Positions 1-4,390 of a stretch of DNA of 6,674 nt are shown here, piece after piece. The DNA lies in assembly GCA_022701845.1 (NCBI GenBank), contig JAKONS010000127.1:1-6674 (forward strand). The letters are read 5' to 3'. Under the pieces are notes generated by a model. The model saw only the letters and a program-made list of their open reading frames with translations, was not told the origin of the DNA and ran no database searches. The position numbers and the translations under genes are program-made. Each line of letters begins with the position of its first letter. Positions within the stretch are counted from its first letter, which is position 1. The DNA comes from Burkholderiaceae bacterium (GTDB lineage: Bacteria; Pseudomonadota; Gammaproteobacteria; Burkholderiales; Burkholderiaceae).

Positions 1-1067
1 GCGGTGTAGGCCACCCGCACCCGCGACAGGCCCAGCACGTTGCGCAGCGGGCCGTACACCATCGCGTTGCCGGCGGCGTACAGCAGCCGGTCGAGCGGGC
101 CCACCGGCAGGCCGTCGAGGATGTCGCCGCCGACCCGGCGCGCCAGCGCCATGCAGCGCGCATACAGCCAGCGCTTGCCGGCGGCGGCGTCCTCCATGCG
201 GATCGAGATGCTGGTCAGCATCGCCTCGAACACCCGCGGCGGCGCGAAGTAGTAGGTGGGGCCGATCTCGCGCAGGTCGATCGCCGCGGTGGCCGGGCTC
301 TCGGGGCAGTTGATGGTGAAGCCCGCCACCAGCCACTGCGCCAGCGAGAACAGATGGTCGCCCACCCACGCCGGCGGCAGGTAGCAGATGACGTCGTCGT
401 GCGGGCCCAGGCCGTCGGTCTCGGCGCTGCCGCGCGCCGCCGCGATGAAGGCGCGGTGCGTCTGGCACACGCCCTTGGGCTTGCCGGTGGTGCCGGAGGT
501 GTAGAGGATCACCGACACGTCGTCCGGCCGCACCGCCGCCACCGCCGCGTCGTAGGCGCCGGGATGCTCGGCGTCCCACAGGCGGCCGGCCTCCATCAGG
601 GTGTCGGTCGACAGCAGGCCGGTCTGGCCGTAGGCGCGCAGTCCGCGCGGGTCGTCGTAGACGATGTGCTCCAGGCCCGCCAGCGCCGGCACGGTGGCGC
701 GCAGCTCCAGCAGCTTGTCGACCTGCTCCTGGTTCTCGGCGAAGGCGAAGCGCACCTCGGCGTCCTGCAGCACGAAGGCCATCTCGGTGGCGACCGAGTC
801 CTGGTAGAGCGGCACCGGCACGCCGCCGGCGGTCTGCGCGGCGATGAAGGCGAAATACAGGTGCGGCCGGTTGTCGCCGACGATGGCCAGGTTGTCCCCC
901 GGCGCGAAGCCCATCGACATCCAGCCGCAGGCCATCGCCCGCACATCGGCGGCCACCGCCTGCCAGCTCCAGGTCTGCCAGATGCCGTAGGCCTTCTCGC
1001 GCACGGCGCTGGCCTGCGGCCGGTCGGCGGCATGCTGGTTCAGCAGCAGGGGGAAGGTGCTTGTCAT
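1..1067 (-). CDS. Long-chain-type acyl-CoA synthetase (AMP-binding), N-terminal half, runs off left edge
   Basis: This enzyme should activate a carboxylic acid with ATP to an acyl-adenylate and then transfer it to CoA, in the cytoplasm or at the membrane. The frame is open without a stop from ATG 1067 to base 1, giving 355 codons of a protein that is usually about 600-660 residues in this family; the C-terminal half lies outside the window. The N-terminus reads MTSTFPLLLNQHAADRP, a normal start for the family. The ATP-binding P-loop YTSGTTGKPKG is at about residues 189-199, followed by the PPAWVGDHLF segment near 230-240 and a TYYFAPPRVFEAM segment near 270-285 that is typical of the acyl-CoA ligase fold. 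Only a weak GAG precedes the ATG. It diverges from a Crp/Fnr regulator, with a palindrome between them. From general knowledge, close relatives of this bacterial subfamily often sit beside branched-chain-amino-acid-type (Liv) ABC transporter genes; the neighbours that would show this are not in view. The chain length of the substrate cannot be read from the sequence. Confidence 0.9.
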   Translation of the reverse strand, partial: MTSTFPLLLNQHAADRPQASAVREKAYGIWQTWSWQAVAADVRAMACGWMSMGFAPGDNLAIVGDNRPHLYFAFIAAQTAGGVPVPLYQDSVATEMAFVLQDAEVRFAFAENQEQVDKLLELRATVPALAGLEHIVYDDPRGLRAYGQTGLLSTDTLMEAGRLWDAEHPGAYDAAVAAVRPDDVSVILYTSGTTGKPKGVCQTHRAFIAAARGSAETDGLGPHDDVICYLPPAWVGDHLFSLAQWLVAGFTINCPESPATAAIDLREIGPTYYFAPPRVFEAMLTSISIRMEDAAAGKRWLYARCMALARRVGGDILDGLPVGPLDRLLYAAGNAMVYGPLRNVLGLSRVRVAYT

Positions 1068-1319
1068 GGGCAGGACTCGCTGGTGGCGCCGGGGGCGCTG
1101 GTTCGGCCGACGAGGCTCGTCGGGCGTGGGGCATCCTAGGCGCGGCTTTGACGCCCGCTTGTCACCCCGGCGACATTCCTAGGGAATGTCCTATCAGGTG
1201 CTGTCCGGGGTGGGCCGACCCTGCGCCGGCTTGCAGAATCCGGCGATTTCACCGCCCTCGCGCCTGTCCTTCCTGCCCTTTTCGCGCCTGTCCGCGCCCC
1301 TGTTCGCCACCACCCCCCC
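1068..1319. promoter_or_regulatory. Divergent promoter region between acyl-CoA synthetase and Crp/Fnr regulator
   Basis: This 252-bp gap must carry both divergent promoters. Its main signals are the perfect inverted repeat at 1172-1190, a second CCTAGG core at 1135-1140, and a 12-bp direct repeat (TCGCGCCTGTCC) at 1258-1269 and 1282-1293. I found no convincing sigma70 -35/-10 pair on either strand. TTGACG at 1148-1153 is a possible plus-strand -35 element, but nothing at the right distance is a good -10. An activator-dependent or alternative promoter would fit but is inference. Confidence 0.6.
1172..1190. promoter_or_regulatory. Perfect inverted repeat, candidate operator for the Crp/Fnr regulator
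   Basis: GACATTCC (1172-1179) and GGAATGTC (1183-1190) are exact reverse complements around a 3-bp TAG spacer. The site lies about 105 bp from the ligase start and 130 bp from the regulator start, so one dimeric protein bound here could affect both genes. The sequence is neither the CRP type (TGTGA-N6-TCACA) nor the FNR type (TTGAT-N4-ATCAA). That agrees with the altered recognition helix of the adjacent regulator. Binding by that regulator is inference. Confidence 0.5.
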
Positions 1320-2021
1320 ATGTCCGCCGACAACGCCCTGCACCAGCGCCGCCGCGCGCCCGCATCCGCCGAACTGGCGGTGATTCCGTGGCTGCGCCTG
1401 CTGTCGCCGCAGGAGCGCGCGCATGCGGTGGCGGTGCTGCAGGTGAGCGATGCCGAGCCGGGGGATGTGGTGTGCCGTTTCGGCCGCGCGCCGACCTACT
1501 GGTTCGGCGTGGTGGAGGGCCTGCTGAAGATGAGCACCGACACCGACCGCGGCCAGACCGTCACCTTCGCCGGCATGGCGCCCGGCGGCTGGTTCGGCGA
1601 GGGCACGGTGCTCAAGCGCGAGCCCTACCGCTACAACATCCAGGCGCTGCGCCGCAGCGTGGTGGGCGGCCTGCCGATCGAGAGCTTCCACTGGCTGCTG
1701 GACCACTCGATCGGCTTCAACCGCTTCGTCATGAACCAGTTGAACGAGCGGCTGTCGCAGTTCATCGTGGCGCTGGAGACCGACCGCCTGACCAGCCCCG
1801 ACGCGCGGGTGGCGCGCAGCCTGGCCGCGCTGTTCAACCCGGTGCTGTACCCGGCGGTGGGCGACATGCTGCGCATCACCCAGCAGGAACTGGCCTACCT
1901 GGTGGGGCTGTCGCGCCAGCGGGTCAACCAGGCGCTGGCCGCGCTGCAGGAGCGCGGCTGGATCTCGATCGAATACGGTGGCCTGCGGGTGCTGGACCTG
2001 GCCGCCCTGCGCGGCGGCTAG
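1320..2021 (+). CDS. Crp/Fnr-family transcriptional regulator
   Basis: This 233-residue DNA-binding regulator has the usual family length. An N-terminal cyclic-nucleotide-binding-like beta-roll covers about residues 25-130, a dimerisation helix about 130-165, and a C-terminal winged helix-turn-helix (ITQQELAYLVGLSRQRVNQAL) residues 186-206. In the ligand pocket, Glu94 and Arg104 align with the cAMP-contacting Glu72 and Arg82 of E. coli CRP, but the following Ser is Tyr105, so cAMP itself is doubtful. No FNR-type cysteine cluster is present, which argues against an iron-sulfur oxygen sensor. In the recognition helix, CRP Arg180 is kept (Arg199) but Glu181 and Arg185 are Gln200 and Gln204, so a non-CRP DNA site is expected. 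The ATG at 1320 has no Shine-Dalgarno; a pyrimidine-rich tract precedes it. The gene diverges from the acyl-CoA synthetase and most likely regulates it (inference). Its stop overlaps that of the convergent LacI gene. Confidence 0.88.
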   Translation: MSADNALHQRRRAPASAELAVIPWLRLLSPQERAHAVAVLQVSDAEPGDVVCRFGRAPTYWFGVVEGLLKMSTDTDRGQTVTFAGMAPGGWFGEGTVLKREPYRYNIQALRRSVVGGLPIESFHWLLDHSIGFNRFVMNQLNERLSQFIVALETDRLTSPDARVARSLAALFNPVLYPAVGDMLRITQQELAYLVGLSRQRVNQALAALQERGWISIEYGGLRVLDLAALRGG

Positions 2022-3058
2022 GCGCTTTCGCGGGCGATGATGCGAAAGCCCAGGTCGGCGATCCGGTGCTCGCCGCCGAGCATCTTGCCGCTGAGCGCGG
2101 TGCCCAGCCGGCGCAGCAGCATGCGGCCGGCTTCGGCGCCGAGTTCGTGCGAGCGCACCTGCACGCTGGTGAGCGAGGGCGAGGTGGCCGCGGCCAGCGG
2201 CTGGTCGGAGAAACCCACCACCGCGATCTGCCGGGGCACCTGCAGGCCCTGGCGCCGGCATTCGAACAGCACCGCCGCGGCCAGGTTGTCGTTGCTGCAG
2301 AACACCCCGTCGAGCGCCGGTTCGCGCGCCCGCAGCGCGAGCAGCCCCCTGGCGCCGCTCTCGAAGGTGGTGGGCGGTGTGCCGACCATCTCGCAGGTCA
2401 CGTCGAGGTCCTGGCGCGACAGCGCGGCCCTGAAGCCGGCCAGGCGCTTGTCGGCGCGCGGCTCCTCTGCGCCGATGTAGCCCAGGTGGCGGCAGCCGCG
2501 CGCCAGCAGGTGTTCGGCCGCGGCCTCGCCGGCGGCGTAGTTGGAGAAACCGACCGCCATGTCGAGCGGCTCGAGCCCCAGGTCCCAGGTCTCGACCACC
2601 GGAATGCCGGAGGCCGCCAGCCGGTTGCGCACCAGGTCCGAGCGCACCGAGCCGGTCAGCACCATGGCGTCGACCCGGCGGCCGAGGAAGGTCTCGACCA
2701 GGCGCTCCTCGGCCTCCGGGCCGTAGCCCGACTGGCCCAGCAGCAGCTGGTAGCCGGCCGCGGCCAGCACCGCCGAGAGCCCGTCGATGGTCTCGGCGAA
2801 CCAGGCGTTCGACAGCGAGGGCACGATGCAGCCGACGATGCGCGAACGGCTCGACGCCAGCGTGCCGGCGTTGAGGTTGGGCACGTAGCCCAGCTTGGCG
2901 ATGGCGTCTTCCACCGCGGTACGGGTGGCCCGCGCCACGCTCTGCGGATTGCTGAGCACGCGCGACACGGTGACCCGTGCCACCCCCGCCACCCGCGCCA
3001 CGTCCGCCATGCGGACCGGATTGGGCGGCCCGCCGCCCGAAAAATCAGGTGCTTTCAC
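2018..3058 (-). CDS. LacI/GalR-family transcriptional regulator, second gene of a tandem pair
   Basis: This is a ligand-responsive DNA-binding protein of 346 residues, normal for the family. The helix-turn-helix is at residues 17-36 (MADVARVAGVARVTVSRVL). The positions equivalent to LacI Tyr17 and Gln18 are Arg28 and Val29. The hinge helix (AGTLASSRSR, 65-73) keeps Leu67, which normally inserts into a central CpG of the operator. The rest is the periplasmic-binding-protein-like ligand and dimer domain, with GIPVVETWDL, VGFSN and FCSNDNLAAA motifs that resemble the gluconate-repressor (GntR) branch. The GTG start at 3058 was chosen because AGGTGG lies six bases upstream (3065-3070); ATG 3010 would leave almost nothing before the HTH. 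It overlaps the upstream LacI gene by 14 bp, so translation is likely coupled. The two regulators look roughly half identical by eye. The ligand is unknown; a sugar acid or an acid used by the neighbouring ligase are both possible. Confidence 0.93.
   Translation of the reverse strand: MKAPDFSGGGPPNPVRMADVARVAGVARVTVSRVLSNPQSVARATRTAVEDAIAKLGYVPNLNAGTLASSRSRIVGCIVPSLSNAWFAETIDGLSAVLAAAGYQLLLGQSGYGPEAEERLVETFLGRRVDAMVLTGSVRSDLVRNRLAASGIPVVETWDLGLEPLDMAVGFSNYAAGEAAAEHLLARGCRHLGYIGAEEPRADKRLAGFRAALSRQDLDVTCEMVGTPPTTFESGARGLLALRAREPALDGVFCSNDNLAAAVLFECRRQGLQVPRQIAVVGFSDQPLAAATSPSLTSVQVRSHELGAEAGRMLLRRLGTALSGKMLGGEHRIADLGFRIIARESA
2024..2049. repeat. Hairpin with 8-bp arms just past the Crp/Fnr stop
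   Basis: GCTTTCGC (2024-2031) and GCGAAAGC (2042-2049) are exact reverse complements around a 10-base loop. The structure begins three bases after the Crp/Fnr stop and lies inside the last codons of the convergent LacI gene. There is no T-tract after it in the plus direction, so it is not a classical intrinsic terminator. It could protect or end the mRNA 3' end, or simply be a consequence of coding in GC-rich DNA. Confidence 0.35.
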
Positions 3059-4043
3059 GTTGCACCACCTCGAAACCGATATCGACCACCGGGTCGGCAT
3101 GCGTCTGGCCGGCCAGGCGCGACAGCAGCAGTTGCCCGGCGCGCTCCCCGATTCGGCTGCCGCGTACCCGCACGGTGGACAGGCGCGGAAACCCCGCGCG
3201 GGCGATCGGCAGGTCGCCGAATCCCATGACCGCGATGCGGCCCGGTACGTCCCAGCCGTTGCGGCGGCACTCGAAGAGCAGGCCGGCGGCCAGGGTGTCG
3301 TTGTGGCAGAAGACGGCGTCGATCTCGGGCCGGCGCGCCAGCAGCGCGGCCAGCCGCGGGCCGGCCTCGTCGATGGACGCCGGCGGCAGGATCAGCTCGG
3401 CCGGCACCTCGCCGGCGCCGTGCGCCGCCGCGGCCGCCCGCAGGCCCTCGAGGCGCTGGATCGAGCGTTCCTCGTCGGCGCCGATGAAGGCCGGATGGCG
3501 ATAGCCCCGGCCCAGCAGATGTTCGCCAGCGGCGCGCCCGGCGTCGATATTGGAGAAACCCACCAGCAGGTCGATCGGCTGGGGGGACAGCTCCCAGGTC
3601 TCGACCACCGGCACGCCGCTGCGCTGCAGCCGGCTGCGCAGCCCGGCGGCATGGTGGATGCCGGTCAGCACGATGCCGTCGACCCGGCGGCCCAGCAGCG
3701 CGTCGACCAGCCGCGCCTCGTCGTCGGCGCGGTAGTGGGTTTGCGCCAGCAGCAGCTGGTAGCCGCCGTCGCCGAGGGTGCCGGCCAGTGCCTCGACGGT
3801 TTCCGAGAACACCGAGTGGGCGATGGTCGGCACGAGGCAGCCGATGATGCGCGAGCGGCTCGACGCCAGGCTGCCGGCGGTGAGGTTGGGCAGGTAGCCC
3901 AGTTGCGCCACCGCCGCCCGCACCATCGCCAGCGTGGGCGGCGCGACCTGGTCGGGCGTGTTGATGGCGCGCGACACCGTCACCAGCGACACGCCCGCTG
4001 CCGCCGCCACATCGGACATGCGGGCAGCGCCGGGCGGCTTCAC
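3045..4043 (-). CDS. LacI/GalR-family transcriptional regulator, first gene of a tandem pair
   Basis: This is a paralogue of the downstream regulator, 332 residues from the GTG at 4043. The helix-turn-helix is at about residues 9-27 (MSDVAAAAGVSLVTVSRAI); the DNA-reading positions are Leu20 and Val21, against Arg and Val in the partner, so the two may differ in operator preference. The hinge (AGSLASSRSR) has its leucine at 59. The ligand domain has GVPVVETWEL, VGFSN and FCHNDTLAAG at the same places as the partner. The start is uncertain: the frame stays open upstream, and neither GTG 4043 nor ATG 4019 has a Shine-Dalgarno. GTG was chosen because the residues it adds (KPPGAARM) resemble the partner's PPNPVRM before the HTH. 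It is the promoter-proximal gene of the pair and diverges from the feruloyl-CoA-synthase-like ligase, whose upstream region contains LacI-type operators. Autoregulation and control of the ligase are inferred. Confidence 0.92.
   Translation of the reverse strand: MKPPGAARMSDVAAAAGVSLVTVSRAINTPDQVAPPTLAMVRAAVAQLGYLPNLTAGSLASSRSRIIGCLVPTIAHSVFSETVEALAGTLGDGGYQLLLAQTHYRADDEARLVDALLGRRVDGIVLTGIHHAAGLRSRLQRSGVPVVETWELSPQPIDLLVGFSNIDAGRAAGEHLLGRGYRHPAFIGADEERSIQRLEGLRAAAAAHGAGEVPAELILPPASIDEAGPRLAALLARRPEIDAVFCHNDTLAAGLLFECRRNGWDVPGRIAVMGFGDLPIARAGFPRLSTVRVRGSRIGERAGQLLLSRLAGQTHADPVVDIGFEVVQREST
3065..3070 (-). promoter_or_regulatory. Ribosome binding site of the downstream LacI gene, inside the upstream one
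   Basis: On the minus strand AGGTGG sits six bases before the GTG at 3058, within the last codons of the upstream regulator, which stops at 3045. This site decides the GTG start and implies translational coupling. Confidence 0.65.
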
Positions 4044-4258
4044 CGCGGCACGGCGGCGTTTGGAATGGAGGGCGGAGGTCAAGGAAAAACGTCGAAGAAA
4101 AAAACGGAAACTGGGGCTGGTAGCGGCATATCTCGAGGAACTCACGCCATGCTCAACGCGAAATACGCAGCAGAAACCCGAATGGATGCAACAAAAGCGC
4201 AGCGAGTATGCGGCCAGCCAAGCAGAAGCGCGTGAATCGACTACTACGGTTATGGTGA

Positions 4259-4272
4259 TGAAAAGGTTTCCA
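4259..4272. promoter_or_regulatory. Candidate LacI-family operator O1, overlapping the promoter -35
   Basis: TGAAAAGGTTTCCA fits the LacI/GalR operator pattern (TGnAAnCGnTTnCA) except that its central CG is GG. Its right half GTTTCCA is identical to that of the second site. It ends on the first base of the proposed -35 element, where a repressor would block RNA polymerase. Confidence 0.45.
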
Positions 4273-4300
4273 TGAAATCTCTTTACGGTTTTTTTATATC
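4272..4300 (+). promoter_or_regulatory. Candidate sigma70-type promoter for the feruloyl-CoA-synthase-like gene
   Basis: ATGAAA (4272-4277) and TATATC (4295-4300) each match four of six consensus bases and are 17 bp apart. This would place transcription start near 4307, about 85 bp before the ATG. The two operators bracket it. The match is modest and rests partly on context. Confidence 0.4.
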
Positions 4301-4356
4301 CGCCGCGACCGCACGACCGTGCACGCGCTCCGAACCCCATCCGCACCACGCCACCA

Positions 4357-4370
4357 TGAAAGCGTTTCCA
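4357..4370. promoter_or_regulatory. Candidate LacI-family operator O2, in the ligase 5' leader
   Basis: TGAAAGCGTTTCCA is a good match to the LacI/GalR operator pattern, including the central CG into which the hinge leucine of these repressors inserts. It lies downstream of the proposed transcription start and 20 bp before the ligase ATG. Its centre is 98 bp from that of O1, compatible with a looped repressor or a roadblock. Which of the two LacI proteins binds cannot be decided from sequence. Confidence 0.6.
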
Positions 4371-4390
4371 ATTCCGGTGGGCACGCGATC

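Larger units (their letters stand above)
4044..4390. promoter_or_regulatory. Divergent control region between LacI pair and feruloyl-CoA-synthase-like gene
   Basis: This 347-bp region without a confident gene is visibly richer in A+T than the flanking coding DNA, with A-runs near 4083-4109 and T-runs near 4288-4299. It holds a candidate plus-strand promoter (4272-4300) and two LacI-type operators (4259-4272 and 4357-4370). It also has two possible short reading frames, 4149-4235 and 4356-4394, neither of which I call as a gene. I could not identify a convincing promoter for the minus-strand LacI operon. Its location within this region is implied by gene order only. Confidence 0.7.

Noticed and set aside
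354..1139. 261-codon plus-strand open frame at the left
   Set aside because: It is antisense to the acyl-CoA synthetase, whose P-loop and other motifs are on the minus strand.
2022..2060. Intrinsic terminator after the Crp/Fnr gene
   Set aside because: The hairpin is good, but no T-tract follows it in the plus direction, so it is listed only as a repeat.
1194..2261. 355-codon minus-strand open frame opposite the Crp/Fnr gene
   Set aside because: Low-complexity Arg/Ala/His composition with no recognisable domain. The plus-strand Crp/Fnr protein accounts for the region.
1061..3229. 722-codon plus-strand open frame
   Set aside because: It runs across the divergent promoter, the Crp/Fnr gene in another frame and the antisense of LacI. 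Its translation is Ala/Arg/Gly/His-rich with no domain. It is open only because of the high GC content.
2895..4235. 446-codon plus-strand open frame opposite the LacI genes
   Set aside because: It is antisense to the two clear LacI proteins and has no motif of its own.
4044..4349. N-terminal extension of the first LacI gene up to 4349
   Set aside because: LacI proteins begin within a few residues of the HTH. The extension is unrelated to the family, AT-rich, and overlaps the operators and promoter of the divergent ligase.
4319..4390. GTG 4319 as the ligase start, adding 24 residues
   Set aside because: No ribosome binding site precedes it, the added residues do not look like the family, and it would put operator O2 inside the gene. 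ATG 4391 has GGTGG at a workable distance.
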